Shown here in pieces: positions 10,816 through 22,992 of a stretch of 64,000 nt of DNA. Source of the DNA: Salvia splendens. Lineage: Eukaryota > Streptophyta > Magnoliopsida > Lamiales > Lamiaceae. The stretch is taken from the NCBI RefSeq assembly GCF_004379255.2, contig NC_056036.1, positions 372,001 to 436,000 of the forward strand. The letters run 5' to 3'. The notes beneath the pieces are model-generated. The model did not search any database. It was not told the DNA's origin and saw only the letters and a program-made list of their open reading frames with translations. The position numbers were made by a program, and so were the translations under genes. Position 1 is the stretch's first letter. Each line of letters opens with the position of its first letter.

Positions 10816-13800
10816 TCATCTCATCTGAGAAGGAGAACAAAACAAGCCGGATGCATCTGCTCCGACTGCTGCAAGATCACAAACAGTGCATAGCTGCCCT
10901 TGCTGAGATGGAACAAAATGTGTAGTGCAGTAGGGGCAGGTTACATCTCTCTGCCCTCTATAGATTGGAACGTATGTCGCTCCGCATATAACGAAAGGAT
11001 TTCTGAAATCATAGTTGAGCTGCGTGGCATCCGTCATATTCCTCTCAGCCGCCTGCAGAACCTGGCGAGCTTGTCTTGCTTGATTCTCATTGGCTGGATT
11101 ACTCTCAAGAAGCCGCCTAGCAAAGTTGGCTGCGGTGCTCAGATTTTTTGCCTTGAAGCAAACAGTCATTGCACTAGCCAGTGCAAGTCTCAAGTGTGGT
11201 GGCTGGAGCTTGCAATGGGTGAAATACGCTGCAAGTTCTTGCTGACGAACTGGATCGTCCTTCAGTTCCCTTCTCTTGAGCTCCATTTGCAAGCCAAGAA
11301 TGTATTCCTTTACTACGATTACCAATTCCTTCACTTCATCCACCTCTCTTCTTGTTTCAATCACAACCAGTGGAATTGTGTGAAGAATTGACAGGAAATG
11401 TCGAAGAGCTTCAGAAAACTTTCCGGTGGTTGTTGCTTTGTAACCAGCCTTCAGCTTCTCATCTAGTTGAGAGAAATCGAAGATAAGAGCAGGAGGGCCT
11501 CGCACATTGGGGCTTGCAGATTCACTCCAACCTCTCTCTACTGCAACAGATATAACTGGTGCTGAAGTACAGGCACGTAGGTAACTGTGACTGCCCAGGT
11601 GAAGATCAATAAATTGAGACTTTAAAGGGGCAAAATTGCATATCCCTAACTGACGGCTCAACAAACGAAGTGCTGTATCAAAGTTGCCAGCAGCTGCGTG
11701 TTCAGCAGCAAGAGATGACTTCTGGACCCAAATTTGGCTCACAGGCATACCAGGCGTGGGGCAAACAAAAACAGAAGACTGGGCATTAGAAGCCACCTTC
11801 GGCGTATCAGCATCAGGAGGCAGATCTAGATCCTCAAGATCCCATCCTCCCTCCTCATCATTCTCATTGTGCACATCTTCCTCCTCCAGCACCATACTGA
11901 TGTCTCCATTCTGCAGATGATCCACATCGCCAATATCCAAACCCTCACCCCAATCAGCATCTGCAGCCTCTTCATAATCTTCTTCTGCACCTTTACCTGC
12001 ATCGTCAAGAGAGCCTTCAAATATGCCTTTACTCACCATTAACAGGGGCCAATCTCCAGCGCATAGCACTGGACTTGGAGGGATCAACAGAGAAGCTTGT
12101 CTCCCTTCAGGAAGAGAAGGAACATTATCTCCCAGTTGTGCAGATAAACGCTCCACTACGTCATGGAGCCCGTGAATGAAAGCTGTTATGTAAGCCAGGG
12201 GCAAGTGACCCGCATTCTCCAGAATTTTCACACGCTCTTGCACATCACCGAGATACAAAGCATTATGAAACTGGCCCATAACTTCATTTTTTACCTCAGC
12301 AATTTTCATCATTTTTGACAACTTGTCCAGATTGCCAGTTATCAGATAATGAAAAGAAAGCCTCTCAAAGTTCTTTGTCTTCTGGTATGCATATTCAACG
12401 ATTCCTGCATTTCCCTGTCGTAGGGCTTCAACTCCTAGCCTGTACCAGTAATCCTTCTCGTCAATTTTTTTAGCAGATTCAAGGGCTTTCTCGATGTTAC
12501 CACTTTCAAGAGCTAAGTTGAAGCGAGTTCTCTCATCCTTCACAAAATAGAGAGCAACTTGTGGGAAGCCCTTCTGCTGCAAATATGCGATCATGGCTTG
12601 TCCACATAGTTCTGAATTCTTTATCATGCTCATAACATGATCATATCTCTTCTTCAGCAGGGACAACTTAAAAATATATTCTGTTGAGTCAATTATGATT
12701 GGACCGTTTTTCCCATCTCGGTCCAGGCAAAAGATTGTGTTCCCATATATCTTTGTTACATACACCGGAACATCCAAGGTCTTTATAATGCCACTATCCC
12801 CATTGGGCAGGCAGTACTTAATGTGCGTCAGTGTAGTGTAGATAAAAACACCATTATCATCCCATGATCCACTCTTAACACGAATGGTCTCATGAAGAGT
12901 GCAGCGGTGCACAAGCTTTTTATCAGCAATAACAATTGAATGCTTGCTCAGCAAAGCAACACTCTCCATATCCTGAGACCAAACCACATACCTAACAAAA
13001 GAGGCTTGAAGATCTCCAAGAACAATTCTTTGTTGGAGATCAAAAATGACAACCTTGTCCTCGGCCCGGCAGAGCAGATTCCCAGTACCAGCATAGAATA
13101 TGGCATCAATAGCAACAGGCAGGACACTCTTTTTCACTACTTCATTTTTTAGGTTCTTCACCAGGACTTGGTTGCTGCTCTTCTCAAGCACAGCAAACCT
13201 ATTTCGAGCCACAAAAACAGCCGAACCCCCAGCACCTCTTTTAGCCTCTTGAGCTGTATCACCTCTGCTGTAGCTATCTTTAGGTATAACATAAAGCTCA
13301 TATGAACCACCATCCACGTCTGAGCAAACCAAAATTGCATTCTCAGTGGGACTATAAGAAAGAGTCCGTGGCGCTTGATTCAAACTATTGGAACCAGGAC
13401 GACGGATGGGTATCAGCTGTGTATCTTTCTGAGTGGAATACTCAAAAGTGCGTAGAAACCGATCCTTGACATAAAAAACAGAGTCGCCACTGACAGAAAA
13501 GGCAGGACGTTCTCTCTCTAGCTTAAAGACAATCATACCACTATCATGACCAGCAGCGAGTAGATTCATCTCGGGGTGGGCAGAAAGAATCCAGAACCTG
13601 TCATGCTCCCTGCGGAATGTCTGCAAGCCAGTTCTTTTAGTAGCATCCCAAACTCTAATGCTCTTGTCTTCTGAATTTGATACAATAATGTCCTGTCTTG
13701 CATGAAACAGAACACAAGAAACATTGTTCATGTGCCCTCTCAATGTGTCCACTTCCCAAGCTTTTGTGTCTGAAAAATACATCATATTGATATATCAAAG

Positions 13801-16084
13801 AAATATATATGTATATATAACTTGAGCACAATTTATGACTAACGGAAATATCTGCAACAAAGCAAGGTCTGTCACTCAATTCCTACACTCAAATAAGCTA
13901 ATTGGAATTGCCTCATCAGCTTTTTCAAGAGGGAGTACTTGGTGGCTAACCACACCATCTTGCAATCCTAAACTAAACTAATGCCTTAGCAAATACATAT
14001 AAAATCATCAACTCAAAACCTATATCTCATGAACCGCTCCTTAACCCATATTATCTTTAACAAATGACAGATACTTTGCAAAATGAAGCGAATGGTTTCA
14101 GAAAGTATATATAACAAACAGGTTTTCTCAGATAGAAGTGTGAGTAACATCAACAGTGGCTTACAGCAAATCCAAACAACCATGTATGTCTAAACACTGA
14201 AGATCAAGGCCTTAATGGTCTCCCTTTTACAGTTAGGGAAGTAACTTTCCTAATACCATAGCCAAAACTATTCAACCAATGAATACATATTCATAACATT
14301 ACTCTTATAAGACAACAGTAGATCTCAAGTAGCACTTCAGATATCAGTGGTCAAGGTGACATACCATTCATGCGCCAGATTTTTACTTGGCGATCATCAG
14401 CTCCAGAAACAATCAGAGGGAGAGTTGGATGAAAAGAAGCCCAATTAACCCCTCGATCATGGCCTTCCAGGACATACTTCACAACAGCATCAACCCCACC
14501 AAAGAAGTCCGCATTCATTTGAGACAATCGGAGAATGTCATCAGCAGGAGATACTGTTTTCTTCCTCAAGGCACCAATATCCCAAACACGAACAGTCTGA
14601 TCCAAAGAAGCCGAAACAACCAAGTCTTCTTTGGGGTGAAATGAAGCACACATGACATAGTGGTTGTGCCCCGTTAACACAGAAATGCAAGTACGTGATT
14701 GCCAGTTCCATATTCTGATTGTCTGGTCATCACTTGCACTTACTATCCAAGGATACTCGTGATGGAACTGGACAGTCCGGATATAGTCAAGATGACCAAG
14801 AAGAGTAAATAGACATCTATGCAATTTATAATTCCACACCTTAATTTTGTAATCATCACCTACAGAAAGAAAAAATTGGTGCATAAATCAGAAAATGCAT
14901 CTAGTATACATCAAGAATCAAACACGGCAAAGAATCTATTGCGACATCGTGTTCCATTAAATTCATTCAAGAACCTGCATGAGTCAGCTCGACTACGAGA
15001 TCCATATCATTTTATTGCCACGTACAACAAAAGAATAATTATCAAAAGTGTTCTGCAAACCTGAGGCGCAAAGGCCTCCTATTGATACAACGCGCTATGC
15101 AATTTCAAATCAGTTACCAATAATGCACTTCAAATTGTGTACATGTTCTATTCTCAAAGGATCTAGCACGACAAAGATCCTAGGCATTCCTTTGACTACT
15201 ATGAGTAAAAGAATGAAAATCGTGACATTCACAAACATAACTACTTAACTAGATTGCTAGATGTGCGAGATTTGAAACTCACTAGCGTCTTTCTATACAA
15301 TGAAAAGAATCATATAAAGGATTTAGAAAGCTGAAATTAGCATGATGAAAAAAATCCTGTTAAGTCAAATGCTCCAGAGACACAATATTCAACTAAGAAT
15401 CGATTGAGAGAAACAAAACCAGACAATAAACTGACATGAACACCTGTTGATAAATTGATTGCTTTAACAGCCCTTAAAAATAATAAAATAACCTTTTGGA
15501 TTTACATGGAAGTCAAGATCAGCACTGATCAACAAACACTATCTTCCAATTGCATGACCAATATGTGAACGCCAATGTTATTTACTAACAGCGAACATAA
15601 AATTAAATCAGTTGTCAATCACTTAAAACGGAATACAAATGGTTTAACAAGAAAAAATCACACAGGATCAAACACACCATTATCGTCACTACACCGATCA
15701 CAGAACCCGCAAACAATGTACACTCCACAATCAACATCGTGAATCAAAATTAAAAAAACTCAACCAACACCAATCAAATCAGCAGATCCACACCAGAGAA
15801 AGCAAGGATCGCATTGCAGCAACAACAACGTCCACGTAAAGCAAAACAAAAATGAACACACAGCAAAAATTCAGACCTCCGGACACAAAAAGCGGCTGCG
15901 ATTTATGGAAATGAACGCCGCGGACGGGTCCATCGTGCTCGTCGAATCGGTCGATGAGGGTGCCCATGCGGTAATCCCAGAGCTGGATGACGCCGCTGTG
16001 GAGACTTGCGAGGATCCATGGGCGCTTGGTGTGAAAGCTCAATCCTTTCACTCGATTGCTCTTGGTCTCGAATTTCGTCAGCAT
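10816..16084 (-). CDS. Coatomer subunit alpha (alpha-COP)
   Basis: Three minus-strand coding exons, 16084-15877, 14859-14365 and 13769-10816, join in phase at GT-AG sites to give 1218 aa, about the length of plant alpha-COP. The first two exons encode N-terminal WD40 repeats starting [18 protein letters not shown], with repeated WDYRMG-, IRIWNWQ-, VRVWD- and VKIWRM-type strands. Exon 3 completes the propeller ([12 protein letters not shown]) and continues through a second beta-rich region and an alpha-solenoid. An acidic linker precedes the COPI C-terminal domain, which ends with CPYC and CTVC cysteine pairs. Alpha-COP is part of the COPI B-subcomplex that coats Golgi vesicles and reads KKXX retrieval signals on cargo returning to the ER. 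Introns of about 1.0 kb and 0.6 kb separate the exons. No frameshifts or stops were seen, and it should be a constitutively expressed housekeeping gene. Confidence 0.97.
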
Positions 16085-16481
16085 TTTCGGCCAATCGTCT
16101 CTCCACCTATGGTCGCAGAAGGAATGGAGAGATCTGAGGTCAGTGGGAAACCCTAATTGAGATTTAGATCTGTGAAAAAATGGGTAATTTTAACGAGAAA
16201 GAATGGGGGTAAGGAATAGCGTTATTTCTTTAAGCTCGCTGTAGTCTGTAGTAGACCATTGTATTTTAAAAGAGAGAGGGGTAAGTTTGCTACTCTACTT
16301 TTCTAATACTCCGTATATACTATCCCTATGTTCTACTTAAAATGATAATCCTCTTTTATACTGAATTTTGTCTAATTTTAAAAAATATAATAAAAAGTGA
16401 GTTAAAAAAAATTAGCAAAGAGTGAGTTAAATGTTTCATTTTTTTAAAAGAAAAATGACTCAACTTAGTTAAGATATCTCA

Positions 16482-16560
16482 AAGCCGCATGCGGGGAGAC
16501 CCGCACGTACGGTTTTTAGGGGGATCTGGTCGAAAGACCGGCCGGTCCCCGCGTGGGGAG
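16482..16560 (+). pseudogene. Group II intron domain V/VI-like fragment
   Basis: The segment AAGCCGCATGCGGGGAGA followed by CCCGCACGTACGGTT folds as the short conserved hairpin of group II intron domain V, whose organelle consensus starts GAGCCGTATGCG and ends CGCACGTACGGTT. A second GC-rich hairpin follows, as domain VI would. In the nucleus it is a dead fragment. Which organelle gene it came from I cannot say. Confidence 0.6.
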
Positions 16561-16799
16561 CTCTTGGGCTTTGCCCGTGTGTATGGCATGTTTGGTTCTC
16601 GGGCTAGGGGTTCCGATGAAAGACCAGGAAAGGATTGAGAGGATTCGGAAGAAGAAGACCGTGGCTTTGAAAAGTTCTGTTAGGTTCTTAGTAGCAATCG
16701 TCCTTACAGTTCTTTTCTCTCAAGCAGCGACAGCGAGCGAACTCCTAGTCGGAGGACGCGAGCGAATAAGCAAGCCGCGTTCAGCGGGCAAGCGAGCGA

Positions 16800-16934
16800 G
16801 CTTGGTAGTTTCCACCGCCTGTCCAGGGTTGAGCCCTGGGATTTGACGGCGGACTTAAAAAGCCACCTACAGACGCTTTACGCCCAATCATTCCGGATAA
16901 CGCTTGCATCCTCTGTCTTACCGCGGCTGCTGGG
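16800..16934 (-). pseudogene. Fragment of plastid-type 16S rRNA gene (antisense)
   Basis: Read on the minus strand this is the universally conserved 530-loop region (CAGCAGCCGCGGTAAGACAG) followed by the plastid-type stretch containing GCGTTATCCGGAATGATTGG and the GGTGGCTTTTTAAGTCCGCC helix. About 130 bases are present and both ends break off abruptly. It is a non-functional fragment within the organelle-derived insert. Confidence 0.85.
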
Positions 16935-17759
16935 CGCAGGGGAAGCGGGCGGACAGTAGCTCCTCTTTATGATACTTTGCTAGCGAAGTACACTTCAATG
17001 ACTCATAATAAATGAGGAAATTCACACAAGAAAGCAGAACAAAAAAACAAGTCAAAGGACTAAAGCAATACAGGTCCGATCCGAATCCTACCGCTCCGTG
17101 GGTCTACGTGGTTGATAGATTGCGCCTGCTTTATCATGGCGGCAGCCCTCGGCCCGATCATCCAATTCGCTCCAAGAAATACGACTCAACTTAGTTGGGA
17201 GGCAGGGAGTAAAAAGTGAAATGTGATAAATTTTGTGGGACGGACAAAAAAAAAAGTGACAAAATTTACGGGGCGGAAGGAGTAGTACATTTATGTATCG
17301 AATATAAAAGTATAAGGATTTACTAAAACAGAAAAATTATATAAGAATCTATTGAAATAAATAATCAAAGTACAAGGACTTAAAGATGTGTTTTGTCTAT
17401 TTTATACTCATAAATAGCTCTCATAGTGAATTAATGATTGATATATCTGTCTATATATAAAGAAAATTTTAATTACCCATTTTTGCTAAACCGGTTCAGT
17501 TCCATTAAATACACCCTTCATCCTATAATAAATGTCACACTTTTCTTTTTAGTTTGTCCTATAGAAGATGTAATATTTTCTTTTTAGAAAATGTTCTCTC
17601 TTACATTGATATAAAATTCTATTTTTTGTCTCCACTTAACACACAAAATAATATCTCCTAAAATCTCGTTGGATTATCCAAGTATGTCATCTATTATGAT
17701 ATTAAGAGAGTACAATTGATAGATTTATCCAATTGAATAATAATTTGGTAGATATATCA

Positions 17760-17980
17760 CTCTCTCCACCCCCTAAGAATATGCACTTTTTTCTTTTTAG
17801 TTCATCCCACAAAAATATACACTTTATAATTTTGGAAATTCTCTTTTCTCTAATGAGGTGAGATATAATTTCCACTAACAATACTTAAACTACTTTTTTT
17901 CTCTACCTCCTTTTTATTTTACAAATTGTGCGTTAAAATCTGTGTCCAATTCAAAATGCGTACTTATGAGATGGAGGGAG
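17760..17980. mobile_element. Stowaway-like MITE
   Basis: Left end CTCTCTCCACCCCCTAAGAA and right end TTATGAGATGGAGGGAG are imperfect inverted repeats about 221 bases apart, with TA following the right end. It is non-coding. The remaining sequence from 17200 to 18790 is AT-rich, with no supported gene. Confidence 0.65.
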
Positions 17981-18794
17981 TATATTGAAATAAGTTAATG
18001 AAATACAAGATATACTTACCAAAATAATAAAAGTGAAATTAGATATTTATTGATAAATGGAAAAAAAACGATACATTTAGGATTCGGTTGATTGATTTCG
18101 TATAAGGATAATTACACATAAAATTAATTTTATTGATAAATTTTATCCTTTCTTTCTGTGACAAAATTATATTGGGAAAATCTTAACTCAAATCAATCTA
18201 TAGAACAATTTGAGCATAATTTAATCCTAAACAATCAATCAAAATCTCCACGTATTTGAATTGATATGCATTGATAAGATTGTTTCATCTTACAAACATA
18301 GGATAAGGATGGAATGTCATAGGCGACTGACTTTAAACGAGTGCAACCATACATGTGTTGTTCCTATTTTTCTCCTGAAAACAATTTATTTTCCCCTAAT
18401 ACCCCCAGACCCCGACTCCCTCGCTCGGCTCCGGAGCTCCTCCATCGCCGACGATTACCTAGCGGACTAGCGCGAGAAAGGTGAAATGTTGAACTAGGAA
18501 ATAGTGTAGCTTAGGATTTTCTATGGAAGCTTCAAAAGATCCTTAATTATGGATTATTGATTTCTTGCAGCCCTAGATTAAAGCCAAAATATTGTTTCAG
18601 AAACTAATAAGATGGTAACTTTTTAAGATGATTATAATCGGCGGAAATCTGATTCTCTACATGATTGAAATTAGGTCATCTATTGGTTAGTATTTATCTT
18701 GGAATTTATGCATAAACATATATAAGTTAGTGTTAATCAAGTTCTAATTGTCACTTCCATCTGCATTGTCAAGATGAAGCTGATAACTTTCGAT

Positions 18795-19155
18795 ATGGGT
18801 TGTGGCGTTAGCAGTGGTGGAGGGCAGAGCTTGGTGTTGGGTTACTACTTGTTTGCCAGCAATGAGGCTCTAAAAGCAGCCGCAGAGAATGCACAAGCTG
18901 TGCCGAGAGATGACAGCTCTTGAGGCATTGGGGGGAGGGGGAGTATCAGGCAGAGGTGGAGGAGCTCAAGCAATACTTGAGAACCAGGCAGAGGTGGGTT
19001 GCTGAAGCTGATAACGTTCGATCTTAGGCGAATAGGAGATATAGGTTGTGGTGGAGGGCAGTGCTTGGTGTTGGGTTACTACTTGTTTGCCAGCAATGAG
19101 GCTCTAAAACCAGCAGCTGAGAATGCACAAGCTGTGCTGAGAGATGTCATCTATT
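18795..19155 (+). pseudogene. SPIRAL1-like gene remnant, partly duplicated in tandem
   Basis: An ATG at 18795 opens MGCGVSSGGGQS, then LGYYLFASNEA and ENAQAVP before a stop at 18921-18923. This is the N-terminal motif of the SPIRAL1/SP1L family of small microtubule-associated plant proteins (usual form MGRGVSSGGGQSSLGYLFG). The second conserved C-terminal copy of the motif is missing. About 225 bases downstream a second, more damaged copy repeats GGAGGGCAGTGCTTGGTG and the ACTACTTGTTTGCCAGCAAT block without a usable start. Insertions inside the GGGQSSLGYLFG core and the early stop make this a relic, not a gene. Confidence 0.6.
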
Positions 19156-19439
19156 TTTAGTTTCATACCTACAACAAAATGTTTCAAACTAATGAAGCCA
19201 TACTGCTAGTTCCTAGTTGCCTATCTGTAACCACATGAAAAGCCTATTTTCTTGTAAGCCTAGTTATGGACTTGCAAGACACATATACTACTGTATTGTT
19301 TGGTAACTGAACTTAATAAAATTCTACTATACTGCTACATAAGAGCATTCTACTATACTATACTAGTGTTCACATCTTATTCAACTTCTTAAGCATACAA
19401 ATTCTTTACTTTAGCATATAGAAAGCATACACTGGATTC

Positions 19440-19645
19440 ACTACAATAGCCACATAACCGATCTTTAAAATGCATAACCAGATAACTACTTCCAGTAAAA
19501 TCGGGAATAGTGAAAATATAGCAGAACCACAGGGTCACCAAATTAGCCACATAACTGATCTTTAAAATGCATAAACAGTAGAGAAACAATACCAAATAAC
19601 AACCACTTCCAGTAAAATCTGGAAGAGTGAAAATATAGCAAACCA
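19440..19645. repeat. Imperfect ~100-base direct duplication
   Basis: The block with GATCTTTAAAATGCATAA, then CCACTTCCAGTAAAATC, then AGTGAAAATATAGCA occurs twice in succession, about 100 bases apart. It is AT-rich, lies just left of a copia element, and codes for nothing recognisable. Confidence 0.65.
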
Positions 19646-19690
19646 ATGACAGTCAAACTCAGTCTAGTCTAGAGACTAGTGAAGAGATAG

Positions 19691-19965
19691 TGTTAGTATG
19701 CCTTGAATTTGTTTTCTAATTGTGATAGGATTATGTTTCCTAGTTAGAATAGGATATCATGTGTGCCTATTTATATGTGAGTAGAGCACATAATTCTGTG
19801 TTCTTAGATCGTGATCTTAGATATGAAATCTGTAACTGCAGTCATAATACAATTTGTTCTCCGTTCTTGCCCGTGGATGTAGCCAATTGGCGAACCACGT
19901 AAATTCTGTGTCTCCTTACGTTCTTTTGTTTGCCGATTACACAATTACTCCATTATGCCATAACA
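19691..19965 (+). repeat. 5' LTR of copia element
   Basis: It starts TGTTAGTATG and ends CCATAACA. It shares long blocks with the 3' LTR, such as GTAACTGCAGTCATAATACA and CCAATTGGCGAACCACGTAA. Confidence 0.9.
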
Positions 19966-20099
19966 AACTGGAGAAGATCAACACACTACTGTTGAAGCTA
20001 CTATTGATACTACTAGTTCTGATGTTCATCCAGAAGCTCGTCAGAGAAGCATTGCTATTGACAGAGCTAGGAGGACAGGTGTGAAGCCTCCGTTGAAGT

Positions 20100-21713
20100 A
20101 CGGCTTTGAGGACATGATGGAATATGCACTACAAGTTGCCAGTGAAGTGGAAGATGAACCATCTACTGAAGAACCATCCACCTATAAGGAAGCTGTGAGC
20201 GTGCTAAATGGCTCGCTGCAATGGAAGAATATATGGAATCACTATGGAAGAATCTGACATGGAGCTAGTCAAACGGCCTAAGGGGAGAAAGATTGTTACT
20301 TGTAAATGGATCTTCAAGAAGAAGGAAGGGACCACAGTAGATGAGGGTATTAGATACAAAGCTCGGCTAGTTGCAAGAGGGTTCACGCAGAAGGAAAAGG
20401 TTGACTACAATGAGATTTTCTCGCCAGTGGTCAGACACACTTCCATCAGAGTGTTACTAGCAATAGTTGCACATTATGATCTGGAGCTTGAACAACTAGA
20501 CGTGAAGACAACTTTCCTACACTGATTGCTTGAAGAAGATATCTACATGACTCAGCCAGAGGGATTCGTGGTTCCTAGCAAGGAGGATTATGTTTGCAAG
20601 CTGAAGAAGCCCTTGTATGGACTAAAGCAGTCTCCGAGGCAATGGTATAAAAGATTTGACATCTACATGGTCCAGCTGGGATACATCAGGAGTCCGTATG
20701 ATTGTTGTGTGTATCACAACAAAACTGATGATGGTTATGTGATCTATCTCGTTCTGTATGTAGATGATATGCTTATAGCTGCAAAGTCGAAGTCCGAAAT
20801 TTAAGAGTTGAAAGCTCATCTCAGTGCTGAATTTGATATGAAGGATTTGGGTGTTGCGAAGAAAATTCTGGGCATGGAGATATCTTGGGAAAGAGCAAAG
20901 AAGAAGCTCTATTTGTCACAGAAGAGCTACATTGAGAAGATTCTGTCAAGATTTGGCATGTCTGGAGCTAAACCTATTGATACTCCAAGTGCTACAAATA
21001 TTCATCTGTCATCGGATAATGCACTGAAATCTGAAGTTGAGGAGGAGTACATGTCTCGAGTCCCATACTCTAATGCAGTAGGGAGTTTGATGTACGCTAT
21101 GGTCTGTACTAGACAAGACATAGCACATGTTGTTAGTGTTGTCAGCAGGTTCATGGGACATCCGGAAAAGGAGCACTGGCAAGCCGTGAAGATAATTTTT
21201 CACTACTTGAGAGGTGCGTCTGATGTTGGTCTCATTTATGGAGGTGATACTCATTGTTCAGTGACTGGTTATTCTGATTCTGACTATGCTGGAGATGTCG
21301 ATAGTAGAAGATCTATGACCGGTTATGTTTTCACTCTTGGTGGTTCTGTTGTTAGTTGGAAAGCAACTTTGCGGGCTGCTGTTACTTTGTCTACGACTGA
21401 AGCAGAGTATATAGCATTGACAGAAGCTGCTAAAGAGGTATGGTTGAAAGGGCTAGTTGGTGATCTTGGTTTAAATCAAGATCAAGCTGTTGTGTTCTGT
21501 GATAGTCAGAGTGCTATTTGTTTAGCCAAAGATCAAGTCCACCATGAGAGGACTAAACATATTGATGTGAGGTATCATTTTCTGAAGAATGAGAAAAGAA
21601 TTGAGGAGAAGAAAGTTGACACTGCTGATAATCCTGCTGATATGTTCACCAAGCCGGTCTCGCAGAGCAAGTTTCAACATTGTTTGGACTTGCTTAATGT
21701 CATGAGCTGTTAG
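20100..21713 (+). pseudogene. Copia reverse transcriptase and RNase H, interrupted
   Basis: The reading frame covers the copia reverse transcriptase (RYKARLVARGFTQ, then the catalytic YVDDML near 20757-20774) and RNase H ([15 protein letters not shown] and a following [10 protein letters not shown]), ending NVMSC. In-frame stops at 20523-20525 and 20802-20804 break it into three open segments. The integrase that should precede it is absent. The enzyme domains are otherwise well conserved, which suggests decay after insertion. Confidence 0.9.
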
Positions 21714-21813
21714 TTGCCCGTGGAAGGCAAATTTGAGGCAAGGATGAAGAAGTTTGTTTGTTTGGTATTATGATGATGCATTTGGAAGGAGGATTCAAGT
21801 CAAGGTGGAGATT

Positions 21814-22086
21814 TATTAGTATGTTGAATTTGTTTCATAATTGGGATAGGATTATGTTTCCTAGTTTATTTAGGATCTCATGTGTGCCTATTTATATGTG
21901 AGTAGAGCACATAATTATGTGTTCTTAGATCGTGATCTTAGATCTAAAATCTGTAACTGCAGTCATAATACAATTTGTTCTCCGTTCTTGCCCATGGATG
22001 TAGCCAATTGGCGAACCACGTAAATTATGTGTCTCCTTACGTTCTTTCGTTTGTCGATTACACAATTACTCTATTATGTCACAACA
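21814..22086 (+). repeat. 3' LTR of copia element
   Basis: The counterpart of the 5' LTR. It begins TATTAGTATG, where the expected terminal TG has mutated to TA, and ends GTCACAACA just before the GATAG target duplication. Confidence 0.9.
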
Positions 22087-22091
22087 GATAG

Positions 22092-22727
22092 ATTTAATAG
22101 GAATCCAGATCAGGGGATATCAGAACCTGCGTTTTCAGATGAACGCACTAGTATTTCGACTGATCCATTGTTTGCCGGTGGCTGCTGTGATCCATTGTTT
22201 GCTGGTGGCTGCAATTCATTGTTTTCTGGTGGCTGCTCTGATCCCGAAGCTTTTGTCAGTAGATTGCTCACCCACTCAGTGGAATTAACTGCACACTGAG
22301 TTAAATCATGAGAAATAGTTGTGCAGATGGCAGCTACAAACTGGTATACAGGTGCTACACAATTCTGATAGGCACCTACGACAACATAAATGAAATAAAA
22401 AACCACGAAAGGGCACATCGCTTGGAACACAACGATTACGGAATGGAAGGCACGACAGACTCTTTGATACAGTATGTCAGAGGAGCTTTCAAAGAGGAAA
22501 CCAAATATGTTGCTAAAGTTTCATGCAGCGTTCAAATGCATGAACTGGATGCAGCTGGTGATCACGTGAGGTCAACTGGAGCACGAGAGTGGCCGGCTCT
22601 ATACATATGCCAAGTAACATGGATAAAGGATCTGCTGCTCTTTCACCAGACAAGATTGAGGACCACAAGGACTCGTGGAGAGACGTGACATTGAGAGGAA
22701 TTATGAAGAAGAAAGATTAATGAATTC
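22092..22727. other. Inter-element DNA with a short tandem repeat
   Basis: Between the two copia elements, 22161-22238 carries about three 26-27-base units around CATTGTTTGCYGGTGGCTGC. Frames on both strands give low-complexity repeats (DPLFAGG on plus, QPPANNG on minus) with no recognised domain. I do not support a gene here, though an old gene fragment cannot be ruled out. Confidence 0.5.
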
Positions 22728-22921
22728 TGTTATGATTAAGAGCTGTAATAGGATTGTACCATAGATTGGGAATGGATTCTAGATCCTTCTTGGTCTAGCT
22801 ATATAATCAGTTAGTATTGAGATTACATTTTAAGTAATGAAATAGTGAAAATCTTCAGCTCGACATTTATGGAATTCTCAAGCTTTACTTTCTTCTTCAT
22901 GAGCTCTCTGGTTTCTTTTCA

Positions 22922-22933
22922 TGGTATCAGAGC
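22922..22933 (+). other. Primer-binding site (initiator tRNA-Met)
   Basis: TGGTATCAGAGC lies directly after the LTR end, the usual primer site of plant copia elements. It fixes the LTR's right boundary. Confidence 0.9.
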
Positions 22934-22992
22934 AGGATCAAAAATATCATGTCTCTCCTACCCTTTTTATCTTATTTTGTTATATACCTAAA

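Larger units (their letters stand above)
16457..17196. other. Organelle-derived nuclear insert bracketed by a 14-base direct repeat
   Basis: GC-richer DNA unlike its surroundings lies between two copies of GACTCAACTTAGTT (16457-16470 and 17183-17196). It contains a group II intron domain V-like hairpin, an antisense piece of plastid-type 16S rRNA and other organelle-looking sequence. The mixture suggests origin from mitochondrial DNA that had already captured a plastid piece, or from joined fragments. The surrounding bases (AAGTGA, GGGACGGA) look like a Stowaway MITE, so the insert may have landed inside one. Confidence 0.7.
19691..22086 (+). mobile_element. Ty1/copia retrotransposon, internally deleted, two LTRs
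   Basis: Two closely similar repeats of about 275 bases (19691-19965 and 21814-22086) start (T)RTTAGTATG and end in ACA. The element is flanked by a 5-bp duplication GATAG (19686-19690 and 22087-22091), and a purine-rich GGTGGAGATT precedes the 3' LTR. The interior begins directly in the spacer before reverse transcriptase. The primer-binding site, gag, protease and integrase are gone, so this copy is dead. A few substitutions separate the LTRs, pointing to an insertion that is not very recent. Confidence 0.92.

Noticed and set aside
16553..16846. 97-codon plus-strand frame in the organelle-like insert
   Set aside because: It runs from the group II intron fragment into antisense 16S rRNA, so it crosses a junction of unrelated sequences and cannot be a native gene.
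18261..18470. 69-codon frame ending RSSSIADDYLAD
   Set aside because: The C-terminal half looks gene-like but there is no domain, no continuing exon could be confirmed, and it is too short to call.
22110..22430. Minus-strand 106-codon frame with a hydrophobic stretch and QPPANNG repeats
   Set aside because: The repeats come from a DNA tandem repeat and no domain or gene structure is recognisable; it sits between two retrotransposons.
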